A stretch of 64,000 nucleotides of DNA. It comes from Flavobacteriia bacterium 40-80. GTDB taxonomy: Bacteria > Bacteroidota > Bacteroidia > Flavobacteriales_D > Crocinitomicaceae. Shown here piece after piece: positions 36,200 through 44,869 of this stretch. The stretch covers positions 620,001 to 684,000 of the forward strand of contig MKVF01000018.1 in the NCBI GenBank assembly GCA_001899145.1, given 5' to 3'. Position 1 is the first letter of the stretch. Each line of letters starts with the position of its first letter. The translations under genes were made by a program, and so were the position numbers. The notes under the pieces were generated by a model, which was not told the origin of the DNA, searched no databases, and was given only the letters and a program-made list of their open reading frames with translations.

Positions 36200-36916
36200 A
36201 TGAAGTACTGGTTGTTGTTTATAATGTGTGGTATTGGCTTTCTGGGTTTTTCTCAAAGAGAGAAAGTCATGAATTACCGTAAATTCGACCAGCGCATTAT
36301 GCATTTTGGGTTTACCTTAGGTGCAAATATGACTTCCGTTAAAGTGACGCCCCGTTTAGATGCCTATTCAAATTATGATCTTCTGCAAGTTGAAAATATC
36401 CCGCAGCCGGGAGCACAGGTAGGAGTTTTGACAACTATCAAATTGGGGATTCCTATTTTCAGGCTTCGTTTTATTCCGACCATTTCATTTCAGGAAAAGC
36501 TGTTCCGTTATAAATACCTGATGTTCGGAGGTACATTGAATGAGCCTTATATCAATGAGGAACGTGTCGGATCTGTTAACCTTGATTTCCCTTTGATGCT
36601 TCAATTGAGAACGTTGAGGGTGAATAATTTTGCAGCATATGTCCTGGGTGGCTTTCAGTATTCTCTGGATTTACAATCACAGGAAAAAGCGACACAATCC
36701 GATCTGGATCCGTTTCTGAAGTTTAAAAAGCACGACTATCAGTTCCAGGTTGGAGGAGGAGTGGAATTTTTCTTCCCGTTTTTCAAAATGGGGATTGAAC
36801 TAAAAATGTCACAGAGCTTTAAGAGTACTTTCATTAACGATAATACGTATATTTCTAATCCAATTGACCGGATGCTGCAGCGCACCTGGTGGTTCTCTCT
36901 GATTTTTGAAGGCTAA
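36200..36916 (+). CDS. porT: Type IX secretion protein PorT
   Basis: A 238-residue envelope protein of the T9SS machinery with a signal peptide (MKYWLLFIMCGIGFLGFSQ). Residues about 30-45 (FDQRIMHFGFTLGANM) match the PorT start, and the remainder is a predicted beta-barrel ending WFSLIFEG. PorT/SprT is needed for T9SS export and gliding in Flavobacteria. It is 33 nt after ubiE and ends directly at the start of the FAD-dehydrogenase gene (36917). Confidence 0.9.
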   Translation: MKYWLLFIMCGIGFLGFSQREKVMNYRKFDQRIMHFGFTLGANMTSVKVTPRLDAYSNYDLLQVENIPQPGAQVGVLTTIKLGIPIFRLRFIPTISFQEKLFRYKYLMFGGTLNEPYINEERVGSVNLDFPLMLQLRTLRVNNFAAYVLGGFQYSLDLQSQEKATQSDLDPFLKFKKHDYQFQVGGGVEFFFPFFKMGIELKMSQSFKSTFINDNTYISNPIDRMLQRTWWFSLIFEG

Positions 36917-38467
36917 ATGATACAGACTGTTGATTTGGTAGTTTCTCCGGAAGAAGCGAAGAATGATATTTTTCTGAAAAAGCAACTCGAAAAAGAATTA
37001 CGCCTCCGTGGCGTTGATTTTGAATTTCGCTGGTTGAAACGCTCGGTAGATGCACGGAAAAAACAAATAAAGATCAATGCGCGGTTTGAAGTTGCAGTAG
37101 GGGAATCCTTTCCGCAAAGACCGGATTATTACCACTTAAAAGATGTTTCCTCCGCTTCAGAAGTCCATATTATCGGGGCCGGGCCTGCGGGTTTGTATGC
37201 TGCTTTACGTGCAATCGAGCTGGGATTTCGCCCGATTGTTTTTGAACGGGGAAAGGATGTCCGGGAACGGAGAAGAGATTTAGCGAAAATCAATAAGGAA
37301 CAAATTGTGAATCCGGAGTCCAATTATTGTTTTGGCGAAGGTGGTGCGGGAACGTATTCTGACGGTAAGCTGTACACACGTTCCAAAAAGCGGGGAGATG
37401 TTCAGAAAGCGCTGGAGTGGTTCGTTCATTTTGGAGCTTCTGAAGATATCCTGATCGATGCACATCCGCATATCGGAACAAATAAGCTGCCCCATATTAT
37501 TGTAGCAATGCGGGAAGCGATCCGTAAAGCGGGCGGTGAGGTACGTTTTCATTCGAAGCTGACGGATATTTTTATTGAAAACAATGAGCTGAAAGCAATT
37601 GAAATTAATCAGCAGGAAAAGATTACCTGCTCCGATCTTGTGCTGGCAACAGGTCATTCCGCAAGAGATATTTTTGAGCTGTTGCACAAAAGAGGAGTGA
37701 AGCTCAAAGCAAAAGGTTTTGCTCTTGGTGTCCGGATAGAACATACACAGGAATTGATTGATACATTACAATATCACGGGCGTTTAAATGATGAGTTTTT
37801 GCCTCCGTCCAGTTATTCGTTGGTAACTCAGGTGGACGGAAAAGGAGTTTATTCGTTTTGTATGTGTCCCGGCGGAATCATCGCGCCTTGCGCTACGGAA
37901 GAAGGCGAAGTAGTGACGAATGGCTGGTCGCCCTCTAAGCGGAATAATCCCTATTCCAATTCGGGAATCGTGGTACAGATAGACGCAGAAGATTTTGAGA
38001 ATTTCGAAAATGATCCGTTTGTTTGCCTGAATTTCCAGAAATCGGTGGAAAAAGCCTGCTGGGAGGCTGCAGGAAAAACACAACAGGTTCCCGCACAGCG
38101 GATGCTGGATTTTGTCAATGGGAAAAAATCCGTTGATTTCCCGAGAAGCTCTTACCAACCCGGAATCGTAAGCTGTGACCTGAATCAGATCCTGCCACCG
38201 GCAATTACTAAACGCTTGCGGGAAGCTTTTAAGGATTTCGGACGTAAAATGCCCGGATATCTGACAAATGATGCAGTTTTGCACGCCCCTGAATCACGGA
38301 CAAGCTCTCCTGTTCAGATTCCAAGAAATCCTGAAACATTCGAGCATATTGAGATAAAAGGACTTTTTCCGTGCGCCGAAGGTGCCGGTTATGCCGGCGG
38401 AATCATTTCTGCTGCAATTGACGGTATGAAATGTGTGGAAGCGATAGTACGTAAATCAAAAACGTAA
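36917..38467 (+). CDS. FAD-dependent dehydrogenase, COG2509 type
   Basis: A 516-residue NAD(P)/FAD oxidoreductase. After an N-terminal ~75-residue region comes the dinucleotide-binding HIIGAGPAGLYAALRAIELG (about residues 85-104), then FGEGGAGTYSDGKLYTR, SYSLVTQVDGKGVYSFCMCPGG and FPCAEGAGYAGGIISAAIDG, all conserved in this large family. The substrate is unknown. It is cotranscribed with porT (adjacent) and its 3' end overlaps the converging amn gene by 12 nt. Confidence 0.9.
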   Translation: MIQTVDLVVSPEEAKNDIFLKKQLEKELRLRGVDFEFRWLKRSVDARKKQIKINARFEVAVGESFPQRPDYYHLKDVSSASEVHIIGAGPAGLYAALRAIELGFRPIVFERGKDVRERRRDLAKINKEQIVNPESNYCFGEGGAGTYSDGKLYTRSKKRGDVQKALEWFVHFGASEDILIDAHPHIGTNKLPHIIVAMREAIRKAGGEVRFHSKLTDIFIENNELKAIEINQQEKITCSDLVLATGHSARDIFELLHKRGVKLKAKGFALGVRIEHTQELIDTLQYHGRLNDEFLPPSSYSLVTQVDGKGVYSFCMCPGGIIAPCATEEGEVVTNGWSPSKRNNPYSNSGIVVQIDAEDFENFENDPFVCLNFQKSVEKACWEAAGKTQQVPAQRMLDFVNGKKSVDFPRSSYQPGIVSCDLNQILPPAITKRLREAFKDFGRKMPGYLTNDAVLHAPESRTSSPVQIPRNPETFEHIEIKGLFPCAEGAGYAGGIISAAIDGMKCVEAIVRKSKT

Positions 38468-39226
38468 ATGCTTCACCGTATTCCCGTTATTAATCAGTTG
38501 TTTCAATGATTCAATTCCCAGCTCCAGATGCATATCTACAAACTGAGCTGTCACTTTCGTATCACTTTCACTTGTTTTTACGCCTTCAGGAACCATTGGC
38601 TGATCGGAAACCAGCAGCAATGCTCCTGTTGGAATCTTGTTGGCAAATCCTACAGAGAAAATAGTCGCCGTTTCCATGTCAATTGCCATCACTCTGATCT
38701 GATGAAGATATTCTTTAAAATCTTCGTCGTGCTCCCAGACACGTCTGTTGGTTGTATAAACAGTTCCTGTCCAGTAATCCAGCGAGTGATCGCGGATAGT
38801 GGTGGAAATCGCTTTTTGCAGGGCAAATGCAGGTAATGCAGGAACTTCCGGTGGAAAATAATCGTTAGAAGCTCCTTCTCCGCGAATGGCTGCTATCGGT
38901 AAAATAAAATCACCTACATTATTTTTCTTTTTCAATCCGCCGCATTTACCTAAGAACAGCACTGCCTTAGGTGAAATGGCAGAAAGCAGATCCATTAAAG
39001 TTGCTGCAGAAGCGCTGCCCATTCCGAAGTTGATAATTGTGATTCCGTTGGCTGTTGCGCATTGCATTGGTTTCCCGTGACCGATAATAGGAACATCAAA
39101 TTGATTGGCAAATTTCTCAACGTAATTAATGAAGTTGCACACTAAAATATATTTCCCGAAGTTTTCCAGTTTTTCTCCTGTATATCGCGGCAGCCAGTTG
39201 CTGACAATTTCCTCTTTAGTTTTCAT
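38456..39226 (-). CDS. amn: AMP nucleosidase
   Basis: A 256-residue nucleoside phosphorylase-fold enzyme resembling the short AMP nucleosidases of Flavobacteriia, which split AMP to adenine and ribose-5-P. It has KPMQCATANGITIINFGMGS, LGKCGGLKK and AIDMETATIFSVGF (the MET motif that binds ribose). Shorter than E. coli Amn (484), as usual in this phylum. Its start overlaps the 3' end of the upstream C25 peptidase gene by 11 nt, so the two are cotranscribed. Confidence 0.9.
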   Translation of the reverse strand: MKTKEEIVSNWLPRYTGEKLENFGKYILVCNFINYVEKFANQFDVPIIGHGKPMQCATANGITIINFGMGSASAATLMDLLSAISPKAVLFLGKCGGLKKKNNVGDFILPIAAIRGEGASNDYFPPEVPALPAFALQKAISTTIRDHSLDYWTGTVYTTNRRVWEHDEDFKEYLHQIRVMAIDMETATIFSVGFANKIPTGALLLVSDQPMVPEGVKTSESDTKVTAQFVDMHLELGIESLKQLINNGNTVKHLRF

Positions 39227-41393
39227 GTGATTTAATGATTTTATAATTGTATAAATTGTTGTTTGAATGAATTACCAGCTGATAGACACCGGCGCTCAAG
39301 TGGTCTAAATTAACAGAATTAGCCGAAAAATCAAAGTTTACCGGGATGATCCTTCCGCTGACATCAACAAGTTGAACTTCATCAACAGCTAAGCTGCCGA
39401 GAATAAAGAGCGTATGGCTCGCAGGATTCGGATACACTTTAAAAGGTACTTCACCTGAACTCCTGAACAGGTTTATTTGGCCAGTGTAAGTCTGGAAATC
39501 AGATTTTGTTGCTACGATATCAACAGGGAAATCAGGAGATAAATCCAGCTGGCTGAAAATTATGGAATGATCACTGCTTTGGCCGAAAGCAATAACAGAA
39601 TCATTTTGAGACAAGCTGATAAAAGCATTATCTTCATTAATGAGAAGATGGATGCTTGTGCTTGTGTAAGGAATTATCGAGGGATGCTGGGCAAGAAGTG
39701 CCCCTTTTTGATTTACCCGCATTTTTAAGGTCGGATCCCCGAATAATATCCATGTTTGCATGACTTCTTCCCCGTAAGTGGTCGGGTATTTTTCCAGCAT
39801 GCTCAGCTGAGCATTATAAAAGGCTGCTCCCAATGTGGATTTGTAGTTAGAGGAATTTGGATTTATTAATCTTGCGAATTCATCCTGAGTTTCCATCGGC
39901 GGAGCCCAGGACATCAAAATGGAGGAACCTGTGAAAGCGACACTTCCCGTATTTTGGCTGTTCTTTTGAGCAAAGGTAAATGCTTCGGCCATACAATTCA
40001 GACCGATATACTTTCCATTATTGCAGGCCGCAGAGATCACCACCGGCAGCTTATTGTAGTTTTCCAGCTGTTGCACGTGCATTGTGAAAAAGCTTCCTGT
40101 GTTGAGTACGCTGAAATCTCCGTGGCCGGTATAAAAAATAAATCCTTTTCCTGCATTAATGCCGTTTTTTATATCTGTCGCAGTTGGATTGCCCGGACTG
40201 TCTGAATTTCCCTGAGATCCGTCAAAATACTCGTACGCCTGCATCTGGGCAGAATCGGAAAGGTATATCCCAATACCGCGAAGGTGCTCCCAGTCAGTTT
40301 CATTGTCATCTCCGATGTTTGTGCCCTGATCCGAGGCCATCAGCATGACATTTTTTTCATAATTATCCTTTAGATAATAACTTTCATAATGAATGGTCTT
40401 ATTTATTAATACAGTATTTTCAGCTTCTGTTCCGGAAAAACGCCCGACAAGTAATTCCGGTGCAAAATCCGTTCCGTCAATAAATCCATAATAAGTGTCG
40501 CTGTAATAATCGTCGCTTAAAACCTGCTTGTATAAATAAGATGGGATCTCAGAATGTTCTCCTACAAGCAATACATATAAAATATCAGGAATAGAATCAT
40601 ACCATGATTCGATCCTGGCCTTTATGTCTTCCGGAAAAATGGTGTTGTTATCCAATTTAAGGAAATGGCATTTCACTCCGCTTTTTACTTTCCAGCCGGC
40701 AAATTTTCGTATTAAGCTGTCAGAAGTATTTCGGTAAATAATCAATAGTTCTCCTTTTTCCCCGATTGGCTGGTACTTGGATTGAAATTCCGAAAGATCC
40801 TTTTCTGCAAAAATATCTTTGGTAGAAGTAAATGCTCTTGCCTGATGAATTTCGTTGATCCCGCCTGCCGCTGTCTTCTCAAGTTGAACAATAAACTGAG
40901 TGTACACTTTCAGTGTATTTGTTCTTTCCTGATATTTGAACGGATAAATGTGAAAAGTTTGTTTTCTTGTATCTCTGGCAATGACTGGTGCGAAGCCTTG
41001 GAAATTCTTTTTTGGGAAAAATGCTTCGGATGAAAATGCTTCAATAAAATAGCTCGTGTCGTAATAAGATGTCTGGCCGTATTGCTTTTCCAGTCCTTTT
41101 GAAACAGGGAAATGAATGTTACTAATGGTGATGCTGTCCGTGAACAGGATCTTAAGCGTATAATCGCCTTTGTTTGGAATATCTGCAGAAAAGCTGAAAA
41201 AAGGAAGCGCAGGAGCATTATATTGATAACACTGGTTTAACGGAGGTTTTATAACGATTTCCTGCGAATTATCATTTTTTAAGAAATTAAAGTACGACTT
41301 AATATCAAACGTTTTTTTCTCTTTTACCTGAGTGTAAACAGCAGAATAACAAAAGATTAAAAAAAAACAGATAATTTGTTTCACAATTAACAC
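39216..41393 (-). CDS. Gingipain-like C25 cysteine peptidase, T9SS cargo
   Basis: A 725-residue secreted peptidase. Signal peptide at residues 1-21. The peptidase C25 domain (about residues 215-560) has catalytic His424 in FYTGHGDF and Cys457 in VVISAACNNG. VLLVGEHSEIPSYLY and DYYYS-type sequences are typical of gingipain folds. The C-terminal ~75 residues (VYPNPASHTLFILG to YNYKIIKS) form the type A sorting domain. Homologues include PorU, the T9SS sortase, but this is much shorter than PorU, so an ordinary cargo peptidase is more likely. Secreted proteolysis inferred. Confidence 0.87.
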   Translation of the reverse strand: MLIVKQIICFFLIFCYSAVYTQVKEKKTFDIKSYFNFLKNDNSQEIVIKPPLNQCYQYNAPALPFFSFSADIPNKGDYTLKILFTDSITISNIHFPVSKGLEKQYGQTSYYDTSYFIEAFSSEAFFPKKNFQGFAPVIARDTRKQTFHIYPFKYQERTNTLKVYTQFIVQLEKTAAGGINEIHQARAFTSTKDIFAEKDLSEFQSKYQPIGEKGELLIIYRNTSDSLIRKFAGWKVKSGVKCHFLKLDNNTIFPEDIKARIESWYDSIPDILYVLLVGEHSEIPSYLYKQVLSDDYYSDTYYGFIDGTDFAPELLVGRFSGTEAENTVLINKTIHYESYYLKDNYEKNVMLMASDQGTNIGDDNETDWEHLRGIGIYLSDSAQMQAYEYFDGSQGNSDSPGNPTATDIKNGINAGKGFIFYTGHGDFSVLNTGSFFTMHVQQLENYNKLPVVISAACNNGKYIGLNCMAEAFTFAQKNSQNTGSVAFTGSSILMSWAPPMETQDEFARLINPNSSNYKSTLGAAFYNAQLSMLEKYPTTYGEEVMQTWILFGDPTLKMRVNQKGALLAQHPSIIPYTSTSIHLLINEDNAFISLSQNDSVIAFGQSSDHSIIFSQLDLSPDFPVDIVATKSDFQTYTGQINLFRSSGEVPFKVYPNPASHTLFILGSLAVDEVQLVDVSGRIIPVNFDFSANSVNLDHLSAGVYQLVIHSNNNLYNYKIIKSHEN

Positions 41394-41447
41394 AAAGGTT
41401 TAAAAATAACACCGTTTAATAAAAAAACGAGATTTTTTCGAAATATA

Positions 41448-41476
41448 TTGTTTTCAACAAACTTTTTATATCTTTA
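41448..41476 (+). promoter_or_regulatory. Promoter of the 242-aa T9SS cargo gene
   Basis: TTG (41448-41450), 18 nt, then TATCTTTA (41469-41476), one base off the TAnnTTTG consensus. The start codon follows 38 nt later. Confidence 0.55.
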
Positions 41477-41514
41477 CGACGTTAATTGTTTGAAAAATTA
41501 TAAAATTAAAAATT

Positions 41515-42243
41515 ATGAAAAAAATTTACGCTTTAGTAGCATTTACATTCATTGCTGCAACATCTTTTGGTCAACGTCAGTTGGATATGGAATTGAAACT
41601 CTCTACTCCGGTAGAAGGATCTACCGTAGCTCAATCTACTTCCCAACAAGTTAGTTTTACTTTGAAACATTCCGGAGACGCTTTAGTTGAAGGTGATACT
41701 CTTGTATTATACTATTATAATTTTACAACAAGTAAATCTTACTCTTTGGTTGGTCAGCAGGAAGGTTTCGCAAATAACTTAATTGTTAATACACAGATAG
41801 CGGCAGCATTCAACAGTGGACAGGCAATTCCTTCTTCAGCTATTAATCAGGGGAATGCATTAACTCTAAACACGCAAGCTACAGGCTTTAATGTAAATGA
41901 TGAAATCTTAGTTGTTATCGAATTCTACCCGTTTAACGCAAATGCTGGTGAAGATACACTTACAACGAATGATTTTGGATCTTTTAAATTAGGAGCTCCT
42001 GTTGCAGTATCAGATTTTGATAATGTTTCTTTGACTGCTTATCCAAATCCTGCAGTATCAGAATTAAATGTAACTGCTTCTGAAGATGTTGTTTCTTTAA
42101 CAGTTCTGAATTTAGAAGGAAAAGTAATTTTGACTTCTGCTGGAAATAAAGTTGATGTTTCTACTTTAACAAGTGGTGTTTACTTATACGAAGCAACAAC
42201 AGTTGGTGGTTTGAAAGCTGTGAAAAGATTTGTAAAACAATAA
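41515..42243 (+). CDS. Small secreted protein with T9SS sorting domain
   Basis: A 242-residue protein: signal peptide to about residue 19 (ATSFGQ), a beta-rich domain (about 22-160, LKLSTPVEGSTVAQS) without known homology, then the C-terminal type A sorting domain (AYPNPAVSELNVTASED to VKRFVKQ). The codon use is rich in the A/T-ending forms typical of highly expressed genes in this phylum, and it has its own strong-looking promoter and terminator, so it could be an abundant surface protein. Function unknown. Confidence 0.82.
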   Translation: MKKIYALVAFTFIAATSFGQRQLDMELKLSTPVEGSTVAQSTSQQVSFTLKHSGDALVEGDTLVLYYYNFTTSKSYSLVGQQEGFANNLIVNTQIAAAFNSGQAIPSSAINQGNALTLNTQATGFNVNDEILVVIEFYPFNANAGEDTLTTNDFGSFKLGAPVAVSDFDNVSLTAYPNPAVSELNVTASEDVVSLTVLNLEGKVILTSAGNKVDVSTLTSGVYLYEATTVGGLKAVKRFVKQ

Positions 42244-42293
42244 TTTTTTATAGCTGAAGTCCTTACGGGCTGACAGATAAAAGTAAAAAATAG

Positions 42294-42329
42294 AACCGAT
42301 GGAGAAATTTCTTCATCGGTTTTTTTTAT
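42294..42329 (+). terminator. Rho-independent terminator of the cargo gene
   Basis: An 8-bp stem (42294-42301 with 42314-42321), extended inward by at least five more pairs, followed by eight Ts. Confidence 0.9.
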
Positions 42330-42735
42330 GCCAACAAATCAATCAGTAACTCTCAATATACTAAGCATAGTAATTGATCAGTCATTGTACATCCTAAGTC
42401 TGAACTGAAACCTATTAAGTTCGGAATTGAATAAGTGTTCTGAAAGTGAAATATAGTAGCAGTTTTAAAACTGTCCTTCGAATCTTGTGTGGATTGAGCG
42501 ATTATAATTATCATCTTCTTTTCCTGATTTGTGCTTAAAGTGAAAAAGACGATGAAATTTCAGGCTGGGGATAGATTATAAAGGAATGATAAAAATACTA
42601 AGATTCAATGGGTGCAAGAAGTTCATGTTTTTTCTTTTCCGGCTAATGGAACGTGAACAGGCATAAATGGATATATTGCTGTACTTTTTATCACTATTCT
42701 TTATTCTCTTTAAGAATAAAGAAGAAATAGGGTGA
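42330..42735. other. Gene-free region
   Basis: About 400 nt without a convincing reading frame. A perfect 10-bp inverted repeat (42697-42706 with 42714-42723, 7-nt loop) stands just before the terminator of the minus-strand lipoprotein. Nothing else stands out; low-complexity AT-rich DNA with many stops in all frames. Confidence 0.4.
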
Positions 42736-42771
42736 AAAGAAAAAGCAGCAAATATTTAGATCTGCTGCTTT
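42736..42771 (-). terminator. Terminator of the 129-aa lipoprotein gene
   Basis: A 9-bp stem (42742-42750 with 42763-42771) and, on the minus strand, a T-rich stretch after it. Confidence 0.7.
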
Positions 42772-42790
42772 CAATATTATTTAACAAGGA

Positions 42791-43180
42791 TTAATTACCG
42801 CTATTTGCTTTCTCTTTTTCCTCTTTAGCTTTTAATAATTTCTCATTAATTTTCTTTCCTTCAGTTTTAACTTCTTCTACTGCTCCGCTAACTTCTTTAG
42901 CTTGCTTCATTTCAGTTATCTTAGAAGAAGAAGGAGTTGATTTTACCTCTTCAGTTTTTAGAACTACTGTTTTTTCTTCTTTTTTTGTAACTTTCTTAGT
43001 AGTATTGGTAGCTTCAGGAGCTTTTTCTTCTGCAACAGGTGCTTCGTCTTGAACAGGCTCTTCAACAATAACTTCCTCTGTCACGATCTCTTCAGCCGGA
43101 GTTTCTTCTGCCTCTTTCGATTTACAGCTAACTAAGATAGCAGCCGCGAAAAAAGATACGTATAAAAAATTCTTCTTCAT
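42791..43180 (-). CDS. Glu/Lys/Val-rich lipoprotein
   Basis: A 129-residue protein. MKKNFLYVSFFAAAILVSC is a lipoprotein signal with lipobox VSC. The mature chain is low-complexity (EETPAEEIVTEEVIVEEPV and similar), probably disordered, and ends in a lysine/glutamate helix. The stretch KTEEVKSTPSSSKI is also present in shorter form in the next gene upstream. No known domain. Role unknown. Confidence 0.75.
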   Translation of the reverse strand: MKKNFLYVSFFAAAILVSCKSKEAEETPAEEIVTEEVIVEEPVQDEAPVAEEKAPEATNTTKKVTKKEEKTVVLKTEEVKSTPSSSKITEMKQAKEVSGAVEEVKTEGKKINEKLLKAKEEKEKANSGN

Positions 43181-43296
43181 GTTTTTATGATTTTAAATAA
43201 CCTTGTTCCAAATATAGTAATAAAAAGCATATTACAATGTGTATTTATCGGTATAAGCTAATAAACAAGGTATCAAATTTAGATTTTTAACTAATT

Positions 43297-43527
43297 TTAT
43301 TCAGTTCGTGCATTTATAATTTTAGAAGAAGGGGCTCGTTTTACTTCTTCCGTTTTAAACACAGGAGTTTCCGTTTCATTCGGATTAGTGCTTTTTTGAT
43401 ATTCATTCGTTGTAGTAGTATTTGTCCCTTCTCCCTGACCAACCACTACTGCCTTGGACGAATTACAGTTAGTCAACAAGATAAAGCTCATGCCAGCTGA
43501 AAATAATAAGAACAAAATTGTTTTCAT
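43297..43527 (-). CDS. Small lipoprotein related to its neighbour
   Basis: A 76-residue protein beginning MKTILFLLFSAGMSFILLTNC, a lipoprotein signal. The mature part is Thr/Asn-rich, then KTEEVKRAPSSKI near the C-terminus, matching the 129-residue lipoprotein at this motif only. The frame is open ten codons upstream, but the lipoprotein signal begins at the ATG at 43527. No family recognised. Confidence 0.65.
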   Translation of the reverse strand: MKTILFLLFSAGMSFILLTNCNSSKAVVVGQGEGTNTTTTNEYQKSTNPNETETPVFKTEEVKRAPSSKIINARTE

Positions 43528-43658
43528 AATATCAATTAAAGAATTACTGAGATGCAAAAATAATCAAAATTCAAGCCATAAATTTAATTCCCGTTGATTA
43601 TTCCAAACTAAATAAAATAATCCCGGAAAATCAACGTCCCTATTTCAGATAAAAAAAG

Positions 43659-43666
43659 TATATTTG
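43659..43666 (+). promoter_or_regulatory. -7 box of dnaN
   Basis: TATATTTG, 22 nt before the ATG at 43689. No TTG lies at the expected upstream distance. Confidence 0.45.
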
Positions 43667-43688
43667 CTAACAAAACATAGAAAGGTAT

Positions 43689-44807
43689 ATGAATTTTATT
43701 GTTCCTAGTACAATTTTATTGAGACACTTACAAAACATCAGTGGTGTATTAAGCACAAGCAATACTCTTCCTATTTTAGATAACTTTTTGTTCGAAATAC
43801 GTGACAATCAGCTGACTGTTTCAGCATCTGATCTGGAAACCACGATGAAAACGACACTGGAAGTTGAATCTAAAGAAGACGGAAAAATCGCAATTCCTGC
43901 GAGACTATTGCTGGATATTCTGAAAAATCTCCCGGAGCAGCCGTGTACGTTCAGTATTGATTTTTCCAACTACCAGGTAGAAATCGCTTATGATAACGGA
44001 AAGTCTAAAATGGTTGGTTTCAACGGAGATGATTTTCCGAAAACTCCTCCGATGGAAAACGGTGCAAGTATCCGTGTGTTAGGTGATATCATTTCTAAAG
44101 CGATTAATAAGACGTTGTTTGCAACAGGTAATGACGATTTACGTCCGGTGATGAGTGGTGTTTACTGCCAGTTCTCGCCTTCTGAGATCATCTTTGTTGC
44201 GACAGATGCCCATAAGCTGGTTCGTTACAAACGGACAGATTCCCAGGCGACAGGAAGTTCTGCATTTATTCTTCCGAAAAAACCGCTGAACCTTTTGAAA
44301 TCAAATCTGAGAGGAGATGAAGAAGTATTGATCGAATACACTGCTTCAAACGCGGTATTTACATTCAACGATATCGTTTTAATGTGCCGTTTGATTGATG
44401 GTAAATATCCTAACTATGAAGCTGTTATTCCGAAGGAAAATCCTAATGTGCTGACAGTCGACAGAACACAGTTCCTGGGATCTATCAAGCGTGTATCTAT
44501 CTTTGCGAATAAAACGACACACCAGATCAAATTGAAAATTGCCGGTTCTGAGTTATCATTGTCAGCAGAAGATATTGATTTTTCCAACCAGGCGAACGAG
44601 CGTTTGACGTGTTCGTACGATGGCGAAGATCTGGAGATCGGATTTAATTCCCGTTTTCTTCTTGAAATGCTGAATAATGTGGATTCTCAGGAAGTGAAAA
44701 TTATGATGAGCGAACCTAACCGTGCAGGATTGATCGTTCCGGCAAATAATGATAATTCCGATGAGGATGTATTGATGCTGGTAATGCCGGTGATGTTGAA
44801 CAGATAA
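43689..44807 (+). CDS. dnaN: DNA polymerase III sliding clamp, beta subunit
   Basis: A 372-residue protein (E. coli 366) forming the ring that tethers the replicative polymerase. Three clamp domains are visible: domain 1 to about residue 120, with SNTLPILDNFLFE; domain 2, with RPVMSGVYCQF and ATDAHKLVRYK; domain 3, ending VLMLVMPVMLNR, the hydrophobic-pocket tail. It is not next to dnaA or recF in this window. Confidence 0.97.
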   Translation: MNFIVPSTILLRHLQNISGVLSTSNTLPILDNFLFEIRDNQLTVSASDLETTMKTTLEVESKEDGKIAIPARLLLDILKNLPEQPCTFSIDFSNYQVEIAYDNGKSKMVGFNGDDFPKTPPMENGASIRVLGDIISKAINKTLFATGNDDLRPVMSGVYCQFSPSEIIFVATDAHKLVRYKRTDSQATGSSAFILPKKPLNLLKSNLRGDEEVLIEYTASNAVFTFNDIVLMCRLIDGKYPNYEAVIPKENPNVLTVDRTQFLGSIKRVSIFANKTTHQIKLKIAGSELSLSAEDIDFSNQANERLTCSYDGEDLEIGFNSRFLLEMLNNVDSQEVKIMMSEPNRAGLIVPANNDNSDEDVLMLVMPVMLNR

Positions 44808-44869
44808 TATTTTTATTGATGATACTAAAGCCATAAACTCTGAGTTTGTGGCTTTTCTTTTTAAGGATA

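Noticed and set aside
39216-41393. PorU (T9SS sortase) assignment
   Set aside because: Too short for PorU and it carries its own sorting domain; cargo peptidase is a better fit.
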